Shown here: piece by piece, positions 5,486 to 12,878 of the stretch
How positions within the stretch are numbered: position 1 is the stretch's first letter
Layout of the letters: each line of letters starts with the position of its first letter
Virus record (IMG/VR): IMGVR_UViG_3300020074_003022
Coordinates: 1-27,304 of that record
DNA length: 27,304 nucleotides
From: a virus
Strand: one strand, 5' to 3'
The notes under the pieces: model-generated
Told to the model about the DNA's origin: nothing
Seen by the model: the letters and a program-made list of their open reading frames with translations, nothing else
Database searches by the model: none
Translations under genes and position numbers: made by a program

Positions 5486-5863
5486 CTATGCCGACTTGCC
5501 TGCGCCGCCGCGTGATCCGCTTCCCCCTCCACCCCCTCCATGGATGGCCAGCGTCGGAGCCACTGTCAGCCGCTCGATGAGCCGGTTGATCATGTCCGCT
5601 TGCCGGTCCATGGCGTCGATCAGCGCCGTGAGCCGCGCGGCGGCCTGGACGTCCCGCAGCTCGAGCTGGTGGCACAGCTCGCGCATGTCAGTTCGCAGGG
5701 CCTTGATCTCCTCGAGGACCGGGTCCGGCTCGTTGTCCTTGCCGGCCTTTGCCGGGGCCTTGTCACGTGAGAGCCACTCCCGGATGGTCGCGGTCAGCGC
5801 CCAGAGCGCCGCTGCCACGCCGCCGCCAATGGCCCCTCCGACGACATCAGGGGGTGCATCCAT
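5486..5863 (-). CDS. Membrane-anchored coiled-coil protein with Gly-rich tail, 125 aa
   Basis: Begins MDAPPDVVGGAIGGG, with one hydrophobic segment at about 9-27. A long charged, probably coiled-coil region spans about 45-100, and a GGGGGGSGSRGGAG tail closes the protein. The start is coupled to the upstream stop (TAATG). This layout occurs in small phage membrane proteins near lysis genes, including some holin-associated or antiholin-type proteins, but no family-specific motif is seen. It precedes the pseudo-receiver gene in the same transcript direction. Confidence 0.65.
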   Translation of the reverse strand: MDAPPDVVGGAIGGGVAAALWALTATIREWLSRDKAPAKAGKDNEPDPVLEEIKALRTDMRELCHQLELRDVQAAARLTALIDAMDRQADMINRLIERLTVAPTLAIHGGGGGGSGSRGGAGKSA

Positions 5864-6180
5864 TATGCTTGGCCTCCGCAGGGATACACGAGGAAGAACA
5901 GGAGCACGATGCCGATGACGAACAGGACGGTCGCGGCCCAGAGGGTCACACGGTCGCTTTCTCGAGTAGCTGGCACGTAATCTTGGTCCCCATGCAGCGG
6001 GCAGGGGTACTCGCCTGGAAGCAGGAGCTTCCTGCGCTGGCCCGGCTCCCGGAGATATCTCACCGAGGCGATGGGCTTGCAGCCGCAGTCCAGCTTGAGC
6101 CGGACAGGCACGTCTTCCGTGCCCCCGTGCTCCTCGTCGGGGCCAACGCGCTTGCCGGAGATGACACGCCGCCAGGGCAT
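5863..6180 (-). CDS. Small tail-anchored membrane protein, 105 aa
   Basis: A soluble Cys-containing N-terminal domain (LDCGCKPI, then PCPLHGD, a possible zinc site) is followed by one strong C-terminal membrane helix (about 80-99) and a short YPCGGQA tail. That gives a C-tail-anchored topology. The start is uncertain: ATG 6180 has a poor Shine-Dalgarno, while an in-frame GTG at 6189 overlaps the upstream stop and would add three residues. The stop overlaps the next ATG. Function unknown. Confidence 0.6.
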   Translation of the reverse strand: MPWRRVISGKRVGPDEEHGGTEDVPVRLKLDCGCKPIASVRYLREPGQRRKLLLPGEYPCPLHGDQDYVPATRESDRVTLWAATVLFVIGIVLLFFLVYPCGGQA

Positions 6181-6185
6181 CAAGA

Positions 6186-6437
6186 TCACGTCACCGACAG
6201 GATCTTGATGCTGGTGATCTCCGCCGGCAGATATCCTGAGCCCGCCCCCGTCGGATCGGGAGCATTCGGGCTCCAATAGGTGTACAGCCCCGTGGCGATC
6301 ACCTTGGCTCGGTGTAGGTACGTCTTGGGATACGGGTGGCAGTGGTCTCCCCGTCGGGGGATGCGCCAGGCCGGGAACACGGTGCCGTCGGAATATGGCG
6401 CGTTGAACTGAACTGCATCACCTTTTACGTGCGCCAC
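6186..6437 (-). CDS. Small hypothetical structural-type protein, 83 aa
   Basis: Starts with GTG at 6437 behind a strong AGGAGGTGGTGTC. The product begins MAHVKGDAVQFNAPYSDGT, is rich in aromatic residues, His and Pro, and contains GLYTYWSPNAPDPTGAGSGY, typical of beta-rich appendage proteins. It lies 11 bases after a large fibre-like gene in the same operon, so a small virion or fibre-associated protein is the best guess. No family recognised. Confidence 0.6.
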   Translation of the reverse strand: MAHVKGDAVQFNAPYSDGTVFPAWRIPRRGDHCHPYPKTYLHRAKVIATGLYTYWSPNAPDPTGAGSGYLPAEITSIKILSVT

Positions 6438-6448
6438 GACACCACCTC

Positions 6449-7453
6449 CTACGCGCAGATGTCAGGCGGGGTGCCCGGAACGCCCGGCACGCCGTCCCAG
6501 GCCATCACCACATGGCCGAACTGGACGAACTCCATGTCCCCACTATCCGGGTGCGTGGACCCGTTCGGATTGCCCGTACTGCCAAAATACAGGTCCCGGA
6601 GTCGCCCGAAGGGACCTCTCCATCCTACCGTTGCGGAGACCAAGATGATCTCGGTCATGTTCCAGCCCAGCCCCCCGGTCTCGTTGGCATGCGTCTGGTT
6701 TTCCCCCAACATGGCCGCTCCATAGCCTAGCGTTGCCGCGTATGCCGTCACGGCAGTCCCGGCCAGCTTGGCGGTCCACGCGGCAGCGTCGTTGAGGTTG
6801 CTGTAGAGAGGCTGGTACGCCCCCACCACAGCGACGGGGTTGGCGTCCCAGGAGGCCGCGCCGATGAGGTCCACGGCCCGCTCGAAGTCGAAGAACCCCA
6901 CCCCGGAAGGCGAGGCGGCGAACGTACAGAACACCGTGCGGAAACATGTTCCGTCCGACGAGTACGCCGCGTTGAAACTCATGATCACATCGGAGGCAGT
7001 CCCGCCCAGCCAGTAGCCGCCCGTCGCGAAAGTCCCCGTGCGGATCACGACCTCACCGGCCGCCGTCGGAAGAGTCGTTGTCGAGCCCCCGGTGTAGGCT
7101 GTCGTGAACGAGTAGGAGGAGTAGATGATCTGATAGTTGTTCCCGTTGGTCCCTGCGACACCACACAGGCCGATGAGGACGTACATGGCCGGGTGCATGG
7201 CCACGGGAGCTCGCAGTACGATCCAGGACCGCGCCGTGCTCCCCGTGTTCCAGACGCACTTGGTGTAGCCATCCCAGAGGTCGGCATCTGCCACCGAGAC
7301 CCCATCGCAGGACCGGGCCACGGTCCAGCCAGCAGTCAGGAAGGCAGTCTTCCAGTTGTACATCATATACTGGTGGTTCGTGATTATGTTTCCCGTCGCC
7401 GTTCGACGGTACACCACTGCGGACCAGGTTTTCTCTTTGACTGGGATCGCCAC
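6449..7453 (-). CDS. Tail fibre/appendage-like protein, 334 aa
   Basis: Starts with GTG 7453 behind AGAGGAGAAGAAC. The protein is rich in Gly, Thr, Ser, Ala, Tyr and Trp with low charge, typical of beta-structured phage appendage proteins. It begins MAIPVKEKTWSAVVYRR and ends with a collagen-like GVPGVPGTPP segment. Features such as ARSWIVLRAP and YQIIYSSYSFTTAY recall uncharacterised phage virion proteins that contain sandwich domains. It sits among other fibre-like genes, so a receptor-binding or baseplate role is plausible, though unproven. Confidence 0.65.
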   Translation of the reverse strand: MAIPVKEKTWSAVVYRRTATGNIITNHQYMMYNWKTAFLTAGWTVARSCDGVSVADADLWDGYTKCVWNTGSTARSWIVLRAPVAMHPAMYVLIGLCGVAGTNGNNYQIIYSSYSFTTAYTGGSTTTLPTAAGEVVIRTGTFATGGYWLGGTASDVIMSFNAAYSSDGTCFRTVFCTFAASPSGVGFFDFERAVDLIGAASWDANPVAVVGAYQPLYSNLNDAAAWTAKLAGTAVTAYAATLGYGAAMLGENQTHANETGGLGWNMTEIILVSATVGWRGPFGRLRDLYFGSTGNPNGSTHPDSGDMEFVQFGHVVMAWDGVPGVPGTPPDICA

Positions 7454-7464
7454 GTTCTTCTCCT

Positions 7465-8406
7465 CTAGGCCAGGACCAGGCCGCCCCAACCCACATAGAT
7501 CTTATCCTCCGCTGCCCCGCCCACTCGTCGAACTATCCCCTCGAGCAGGTGCGCCCCGGCAGGGACGGCTGGGATCGTCACGGTCGTCTCGACGCCGAAG
7601 GTCCCGTTGTTGAGCGCCAGCGTCGTCACGAGGCTGCCGGCGGTCAGGTCGTACAGGTCCAGCTCGCCCGTGGCCGCGCCCGAGATTGCTCCCTCCGCGC
7701 GGAACTTCACCGTCGTGTAGGCATACTTCGTCCGGTCGATCAGCAACGTGCCGATCACCGTGGACAGCGTATCCGTGCTGGACTGATCGTTCACGATGGT
7801 GATTCTGAGGGTGGACACGTAGGCCAAGTCGGCCTTGTCCCCCTGCGCGGACGTGGCGAACTCGGCTGCGTCGCGCGTCACGATGTCTCCCGCCCCGGTG
7901 TGCGCCCCGATGGCGTGTGCGTCCGGGGGCCGCGCCGCACCTGCGGCATCGGTCCCCACGGCGGTCTGTGCCGTGGCCTGGTCGGCTGCGGCAAGCACGT
8001 CCGCTCCTGTCACGCCTGCTCCGTGGACACCCGCACCGGAGGCCGAAGCATGCCCTGCAGCGACAGGCTCGTCTCCGGCGGCGACGTCGCCGGCACCAGC
8101 TCCCACGTTGCGCGTGGCGGCATCCCCGAGGGCGAGGGTTGTCCGGCCGGCCGCCGCGTTCACGGCCTGGAGCAGGGAGGTTCCCACCCCGGTGATCCCC
8201 TGGATGTTGGCGGTCGGGATGGTGGGGATTTCCGTGCTGTTGAGCTTCGCGGCCATGTTCAGGGAAGCCACGCCCCCCGGCTGCCCCTTCATGGAGGTCA
8301 GGACCAGGGTGGCGTCCGTGATGATGGCCTGGAGCTCGGCGATGGAGTCGATGTCCGACGCCTTCAGGAAGCCGGAGACATCGAGGAGGGTATCTGCCCA
8401 GGGCAT
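7465..8406 (-). CDS. Tail fibre-like protein, 313 aa
   Basis: ATG 8406 follows TAGGAGGAACATCC. The N-terminal about 100 residues (MPWADTLLDVSGFLKASDI, then AAKLNSTEIPTIPTANIQGIT) have the repeated 'sIpaanItGv' wording typical of phage tail fibres. The middle is a low-complexity Ala/Gly/His repeat region (AAGHASASGAGVHGAG). The C-terminal about 110 residues form a beta-rich domain (RITIVNDQSSTDTLS to KIYVGWGGLVLA) that could be a receptor-binding or trimerisation tip. It is followed 11 bases later by the next fibre-like gene. Confidence 0.75.
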   Translation of the reverse strand: MPWADTLLDVSGFLKASDIDSIAELQAIITDATLVLTSMKGQPGGVASLNMAAKLNSTEIPTIPTANIQGITGVGTSLLQAVNAAAGRTTLALGDAATRNVGAGAGDVAAGDEPVAAGHASASGAGVHGAGVTGADVLAAADQATAQTAVGTDAAGAARPPDAHAIGAHTGAGDIVTRDAAEFATSAQGDKADLAYVSTLRITIVNDQSSTDTLSTVIGTLLIDRTKYAYTTVKFRAEGAISGAATGELDLYDLTAGSLVTTLALNNGTFGVETTVTIPAVPAGAHLLEGIVRRVGGAAEDKIYVGWGGLVLA

Positions 8407-8417
8407 GGATGTTCCTC

Positions 8418-8783
8418 CTACTCGATTCGCTTCTTGGAGACCCACACGTCCAGGTCGTTGGCCTGGCCGCCTCCGGTGCGGGCGTACTCGACCCAGACGT
8501 ACTCGTGCCCCGTGAGCGGCGTGTTCGACCCGGAGGAAAGCTCCCCGGCTCCAACGGCGATGGTAGCCACGATGGGCCACAGGGTCTGGGCGAGCTGGGT
8601 CTCATCCACGAGGGAAGCCCGCACGCGGACGTTCCCCGACCGACCCCCCAGCGCCGGGGCATAGGCCTGGATCGAGTAGATGTTATGCTGCCCGACGTGG
8701 ACGATGGGAGCGCTCTGGATGTCCCCAGAGGTATCCCCTCCGTCGATCACGTGCCCGCCGGTCTTGTACCCGAGCTTGGCCAT
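8418..8783 (-). CDS. Small beta-rich virion-type protein, 121 aa
   Basis: ATG 8783 follows GAGAGGAGATTCCCTG and overlaps the stop of the amidotransferase gene (TGATG). It begins MAKLGYKTGGHVIDGGDTSG. The composition is Gly/Ser/Thr/Val-rich with segments such as GNVRVRASLVDET and HEYVWVEYARTGGG, which fit a jelly-roll or Ig-like small appendage protein. Placed immediately before two larger fibre-like genes, it is probably a virion component. It could also be a fibre chaperone; no motif decides. Confidence 0.6.
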   Translation of the reverse strand: MAKLGYKTGGHVIDGGDTSGDIQSAPIVHVGQHNIYSIQAYAPALGGRSGNVRVRASLVDETQLAQTLWPIVATIAVGAGELSSGSNTPLTGHEYVWVEYARTGGGQANDLDVWVSKKRIE

Positions 8784-10615
8784 CAGGGAATCTCCTCTCG
8801 TAGCCGATCCCCATGGTACCCGGAAGGTTCCCTGGAGTCCACGTTCCCGTCCCGACTCGTCAGCCCCGAGCGCCAGGCCGAGAGCATCCGGTCCCGGAAC
8901 CAGGACCTGTCCCACGTCGGGGTCGAGGTCGAGGTCTGATGCCCGAGGCCGGAACCGTTCGTGGCTCGCGTCCAGCTCGAGGGGAGGGCCAGGCCTCGCT
9001 TGGTCTTCTCCTCGACGATCTCCCGGGGCACGCCCAGCCGGCGGGCTACCTCCCGGAGCACGTGCTTGCTCTCCACGGAGGTGATCTTGGCCTGCCAGGA
9101 GATGCGGGGGGAAAGCTCCAGCAACCGGTAGTCCAGGAACGGGGACCGGTTCTCGATGCTCCAGGCCATGGCCATGCGGTCGGCCATCCGGAGCAGGACC
9201 TGCATGGTCGTGTGGAAGTCCGTCCGGGCCATGCCGGAGATGAAGTCTCCCTGATGGATGCTGGCCCCGCCGTACTTCACGAGGAGCTCCCGGGCCAGGC
9301 ACTCGGTTCGATCGCCTCCCCGGTTGAGCATCCGGGTCATCCAGGCCCACGGGTCCCCGTGCGTCCGCTGGATCAGGGGCCTGTACTCGGCCAGGTGGGG
9401 ATCCATCTCCTTGCGCTGCTCCCAGTACAGGTCCCGGTACCGGGCGTACCCGCCGAAGAGCTCGTCGGCACCCTCCCCGGAAAGGGCGACCTTGATCCCG
9501 TCTGATCGCATCCGCTGGAACAGGAACCACTGGCAGCAGGCGGTCCAGGTCGCGGGCGTGTCCAGGTGCCGGGCGATGGACGGGAGCGCCTCGAGCATCT
9601 CGTCCCGGGAGAACCGGACGGGGATCACCTCGGCCCCCTGCGCCGCCGCGCGGGCCAGGGAGAGGTTGTCGATCTCCCCGGGGAAGTCCACGCAGTACAG
9701 GCCCTGGACGGGAATCCCCTGCATCCGGCAGACTTGGTAGATCAGGGCCGAGTCCAGGCCCCCGGAGAGCATGATCCCCACGGGGACCTCGGCCCGTGCC
9801 CGTGCCCTGACAGCATCCTGCAGGATGTCCTCGAGCAAGAGCACGGCCTGGGAGAAGGAGAGGCAGTCCCCCGGCTCACGGGCAACGGGGAGCTCCCACC
9901 AGGGGGTCTCCTCCCCCCGGCGGTCCTGCGACGAGAGCAGGAGGGAATGCCCGGGCAAGACCCTCCGGATGCCGGCCAGCGGGGTGGATCCTCGGAAGTC
10001 GAACTCCAGGCAGTCCATGTCCGGGCAGGAGGTCTCTTGCAGGGAGACCCCGAGTCCCTTCAGCCCGCACACGGTGGACGCCAGGAGGATCTCCCCTGGA
10101 TGACCCCCCGCGGCTCGGTAGAGGGGCTTCTCCCCGGCGCGGTCCCGCGCGGCGAAGACGCGCTCCTCGTGCTCATCGACCAGGATGAACGCCCACATGC
10201 CGTTCAGGCGGGTCAGGCAATCCACGCCCCAGGCTTTCCAGGCGCGGGCCAGGACCTCGGCATCGCACTGGGTGAGCCACGGGTCGTCGCCGGACAGGAC
10301 CTGACGGAGCTCGTCCAGGTTGTAGATCTCCCCGTTGTACGCCAGGGAAACCCCCAGGTACGGGAACCGGAACGGGACGGGGATCTCCCGCTGGTCCACG
10401 ATCTTGAGACGGGTCATGCCCAGGGTTACCCGGGCCCAGGAGAGCTGGATCTCCGCCTGCCCCTGCCCGTCCGGCCCCCGGTGCCTCTGGGCCACGCAGG
10501 AAGAGAGAGCCACCTGGGGGGAAGGTAGAGGTAGAGGTAGAGGCGAAGGTAGAGGTAGAGGTAGAGGATGCCCGTTCCCTTCATGTTCCTGAATACTTGC
10601 GAAGATCCCGCACAT
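8783..10615 (-). CDS. asnB-like: AsnB-family glutamine-dependent amidotransferase, 610 aa
   Basis: Belongs to the asparagine synthetase B family: glutamine hydrolysis feeds ammonia to an acyl-adenylate formed with ATP. The N-terminal Ntn domain has the nucleophile Cys2 (MCGIF), RHRGPDG at 44-50 and NGEIYN at 94-99. The synthetase domain has SGGLDS at 284-289 (PP-loop) and SGEGADELFGGY at 379-390. The start is fixed by Cys2. A Leu-Pro repeat insert lies at about 16-33 of the glutaminase domain. In polysaccharide gene clusters this family often amidates sugar acids rather than making free Asn; the neighbouring sulfo-, methyl- and glycosyltransferases favour that reading here. No Shine-Dalgarno lies near the start. 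Confidence 0.88.
   Translation of the reverse strand: MCGIFASIQEHEGNGHPLPLPLPSPLPLPLPSPQVALSSCVAQRHRGPDGQGQAEIQLSWARVTLGMTRLKIVDQREIPVPFRFPYLGVSLAYNGEIYNLDELRQVLSGDDPWLTQCDAEVLARAWKAWGVDCLTRLNGMWAFILVDEHEERVFAARDRAGEKPLYRAAGGHPGEILLASTVCGLKGLGVSLQETSCPDMDCLEFDFRGSTPLAGIRRVLPGHSLLLSSQDRRGEETPWWELPVAREPGDCLSFSQAVLLLEDILQDAVRARARAEVPVGIMLSGGLDSALIYQVCRMQGIPVQGLYCVDFPGEIDNLSLARAAAQGAEVIPVRFSRDEMLEALPSIARHLDTPATWTACCQWFLFQRMRSDGIKVALSGEGADELFGGYARYRDLYWEQRKEMDPHLAEYRPLIQRTHGDPWAWMTRMLNRGGDRTECLARELLVKYGGASIHQGDFISGMARTDFHTTMQVLLRMADRMAMAWSIENRSPFLDYRLLELSPRISWQAKITSVESKHVLREVARRLGVPREIVEEKTKRGLALPSSWTRATNGSGLGHQTSTSTPTWDRSWFRDRMLSAWRSGLTSRDGNVDSREPSGYHGDRLREEIP
10521..10568 (+). repeat. 24-bp tandem repeat, two copies, made of GGTAGA units
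   Basis: Two 24-base units (10521-10544 and 10545-10568), differing only at their last base, each contain three GGTAGA hexamers. They lie inside the amidotransferase gene and encode two copies of an eight-residue Leu-Pro/Ser-Pro unit. Copy-number changes would keep the frame. Confidence 0.9.
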
Positions 10616-10622
10616 GGAAAGG

Positions 10623-10651
10623 ATGATAGGGATTTCCTCGAAGAAGGACAA
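10623..10651 (-). promoter_or_regulatory. Candidate promoter of the amidotransferase gene
   Basis: On the minus strand, TTGTCC (10651-10646), a 17-bp spacer and TATCAT (10628-10623, five of six consensus). The -10 box ends seven bases before the ATG, so the transcript would be essentially leaderless. Confidence 0.45.
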
Positions 10652-10655
10652 GAAC

Positions 10656-11186
10656 TTACTTGACTGCCTCCACGTTGAGGGACATGAGCAGTCCGTGCTC
10701 CTTGTCCATGTAGGGAAGGTACGCCTGGGAGTAGTCGTCCAGGTCGGCATGCTCCGTGGTTCTCCAGTCGTAGCCATGGACCCGGGAGAACCCGGCCTGG
10801 AGCAAGAGCTCCTGGAGACTCACATGATCGAACACAATGTGATGGAAGTTGTACAGATAGGTTTGTCCCCCGAACAGGAGGCCCATCACGTCTTTCAGGG
10901 AGCCTCCTTGCACGTACCACCGGCAGATCGCCGCGAAGTCCGGGACGGCCAGGCGGAGGATGCCTCCCGTGCGAAGGATGCGGTGCCATTCCTGGAGGAC
11001 TCGAGGGACCTCCTGTCGGAGGAAGTGCTCCAGGACATGGCAGGCGTAGATCACTTCCACGGACTCGTCCTGGATCATGGGCAAGCTGTCGATGGAATGC
11101 CGGATCTGAATGTGAGGCAGGTCCAGGACGTCGATGTGGTCATACCCGGGGATGTATTTGGTTCCGCAGCCGAGGTGCAATTTCAT
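10656..11186 (-). CDS. Class I SAM-dependent methyltransferase, 176 aa
   Basis: Starts MKLHLGCGTKYIPGYDHID, the motif I (SAM-binding GxG loop) of class I methyltransferases of the Methyltransf_11/type-11 group often found in polysaccharide clusters. VIYACHVLEHF (motif IV region) and LRTGGILRLAVPDF (post-motif) follow in order. The acceptor is not predictable; a sugar or lipid-linked glycan is likely from context. The gene begins two bases after the sulfotransferase stop, with only a weak Shine-Dalgarno. Base composition here is lower in GC than in flanking genes (27 of 60 G+C at 10801-10860), suggesting recent acquisition. Confidence 0.8.
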   Translation of the reverse strand: MKLHLGCGTKYIPGYDHIDVLDLPHIQIRHSIDSLPMIQDESVEVIYACHVLEHFLRQEVPRVLQEWHRILRTGGILRLAVPDFAAICRWYVQGGSLKDVMGLLFGGQTYLYNFHHIVFDHVSLQELLLQAGFSRVHGYDWRTTEHADLDDYSQAYLPYMDKEHGLLMSLNVEAVK

Positions 11187-11188
11187 CT

Positions 11189-12097
11189 TTACAGTCTCGT
11201 GGTCCGTGCAATGGCGCTGCCATCAGGATTCCGTCCCAGGAAGGGGAGCAACTGTTGAATCTCGGGTCTGCCATGGAGAAAGGCACGGGCTTCCATGGGC
11301 ATTTCATCCAGGTAATCCGACCTCCGGGTTCCCTCTACGAGGCCACGTTCGTATTTGTATTTGAGGGGACCATTCCCCCCAATGAGATGGTGATCTGCCA
11401 GGTGCCATTGTAGCACATGGGGATCCCAGGGGAGGCCAAGCCATTCCAGGATGTCTCCGAGCGTGCCCTGCGTGTCCGTGAGTAAAGATTCGTATGGAAC
11501 CGAAATACACGGTATCCTTGGATTCTCCAGGAGGAGCGCCCTTGCCCTCCTATAGTATTCGCAGTAGATATCAACGCAGGTCAAGAACAAACGCAATGGC
11601 ATTTCGGCAACAGAGCCTCCCCCACGGGCGATGTTGCGTGCAGCCGAGGAGTACCAGGCGTGCGGTGCCTTGTGCAGTAAAATGAAAAACGCGCTCGTGG
11701 GCTGCCCTCGTGGAAGGAGCCATTGGTACCAGAAGAGACCTTTGCTCATGTCTACAATGAACGGCTTACGGAATGTCGAGGCAACTGCTGCCAAGAGTTT
11801 GTCGATGGGCTGGAAGCCGATCTCGTCCCAGTAGGGACAATACGCATCATGACAGCACTTGATATTACAGATGCTTGCGGCACCTGTAGAGAAGCCTATT
11901 CCTGCCTCTCTTGGATAGCTGGGCTCCTGCGGAGCCCGTAGCTTGCTGTAGCAGTACCACCATTCCAGTCCGCCCACGCTGCAGATTCGCTCGTGTGTGT
12001 CCAGCATGTAGGACAACACGGTGGCCCCGGACCATTCTTGCGCCAAGATCCCGACGAATTGCGTGCCCTGCGTGTCACTGCGGGATGCAGATGACAT
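11189..12097 (-). CDS. Sulfotransferase-family protein, 302 aa
   Basis: Resembles PAPS-dependent sulfotransferases. SGATVLSYMLDTHERI at about 23-38 fits the 5'-phosphosulfate loop followed by the usual 'LLxxHP' helix. HKAPHAWYSSAARN at about 142-155 fits the 3'-phosphate-binding segment, with Ser150/151. A later YESLLTDTQGTLGDILEWLGLP matches the family's C-terminal 'Y.eL..dP..tl..i..fLglp' pattern. A Cys cluster (C77, C81, C82, C87) is an unusual addition. It would transfer sulfate from PAPS to a glycan or protein Tyr. It overlaps the FkbM gene by 23 bases. Its GC content is low (29 of 60 at 11821-11880), unlike the genes further upstream. Confidence 0.72.
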   Translation of the reverse strand: MSSASRSDTQGTQFVGILAQEWSGATVLSYMLDTHERICSVGGLEWWYCYSKLRAPQEPSYPREAGIGFSTGAASICNIKCCHDAYCPYWDEIGFQPIDKLLAAVASTFRKPFIVDMSKGLFWYQWLLPRGQPTSAFFILLHKAPHAWYSSAARNIARGGGSVAEMPLRLFLTCVDIYCEYYRRARALLLENPRIPCISVPYESLLTDTQGTLGDILEWLGLPWDPHVLQWHLADHHLIGGNGPLKYKYERGLVEGTRRSDYLDEMPMEARAFLHGRPEIQQLLPFLGRNPDGSAIARTTRL

Positions 12098-12869
12098 TGA
12101 TGCTCCGCAGGTTCAGGTCCCATTGGGCTCGTATGCCCTCCGGGGTCAAGGCCTGACCGGACTCCTCGTCCTGGATCTGATAGCCTAGATAGGAGAGCAG
12201 GTCCACCAATGTGTCCACGTGTCGCGTGTTGTTAGGAATGTGCCCCAGGCCCACGGGGCGCATGGTGTATTCGCACAGTTCGAGGACCAGAACCGGCCGG
12301 AAGTGGAGGAGGGTACGGGTGGCACCCAGGATGGCACGGAGTTCGTAGCCGTCCACGTCGATCTTGATCAGATTCACACTGGGGAGCGACGGACTTCCCG
12401 CATGGTCGAAGCAGAGTCCGTCGATGGTCACGAACTGGAGGTCCCGTGGGGCATGGAGGACACGTGCACCTTGCACGGGCCAACTGAATCCGAAGCCCAG
12501 GTCTCCCTTGTGCGTCCTGGCCATCCAGTCTGCCCCGGCCTGGATATCCTGAACGTTCACGCACTGATTCAGACGCAGGTGCTCCCGGAGGACCTGCATG
12601 GGTTCTTCCATGGGCTCGAGGGCAATCACGCGGCCGGTCGCGCCGACCAGCGAAGAGAACAACACGGTGTAGTACCCGATGTTGGCGCCCACGTCGAGGC
12701 AGACCCAGCCCGGCTGGATGATCCGCCGGACTGCGGCCGTGGTCGGGTGCTCCCAGCCTCCCGGATGGTTCTGGATCGAGAGGTCGATGAGCTGATCAGG
12801 ATGCAACCACCAGCGGAACCCGTGCTTTTCGACGACTTGCCTTCCCTGGAGGAATCCGGTGTCAGGCAT
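12075..12869 (-). CDS. FkbM-family methyltransferase, 264 aa
   Basis: FkbM-family enzymes O-methylate sugars or other hydroxyls using SAM. The diagnostic SAM loop LDVGANIGYYTVLF lies at 58-71, followed by GRVIALEPMEEPMQVL. The second family hallmark, NLIKIDVDGYELRAILGA, comes near 165-182. Length is typical. ATG 12869 is preceded by GAGGTCCTCTC. It lies ten bases after the glycosyltransferase gene and overlaps the sulfotransferase start, so these genes are clearly cotranscribed. Together with the sulfotransferase it points to tailoring of a glycan. Confidence 0.88.
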   Translation of the reverse strand: MPDTGFLQGRQVVEKHGFRWWLHPDQLIDLSIQNHPGGWEHPTTAAVRRIIQPGWVCLDVGANIGYYTVLFSSLVGATGRVIALEPMEEPMQVLREHLRLNQCVNVQDIQAGADWMARTHKGDLGFGFSWPVQGARVLHAPRDLQFVTIDGLCFDHAGSPSLPSVNLIKIDVDGYELRAILGATRTLLHFRPVLVLELCEYTMRPVGLGHIPNNTRHVDTLVDLLSYLGYQIQDEESGQALTPEGIRAQWDLNLRSINVICIPQ

Positions 12870-12878
12870 GAGAGGACC

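Noticed and set aside
10521-10568. CRISPR-like repeat
   Set aside because: The units are contiguous, without spacers, and encode an in-frame protein insert.
8783-10615. Plain housekeeping asparagine synthetase or host contamination
   Set aside because: The gene overlaps a virion-type gene by TGATG and lies inside a phage operon of glycan genes, so it belongs to the phage cassette.
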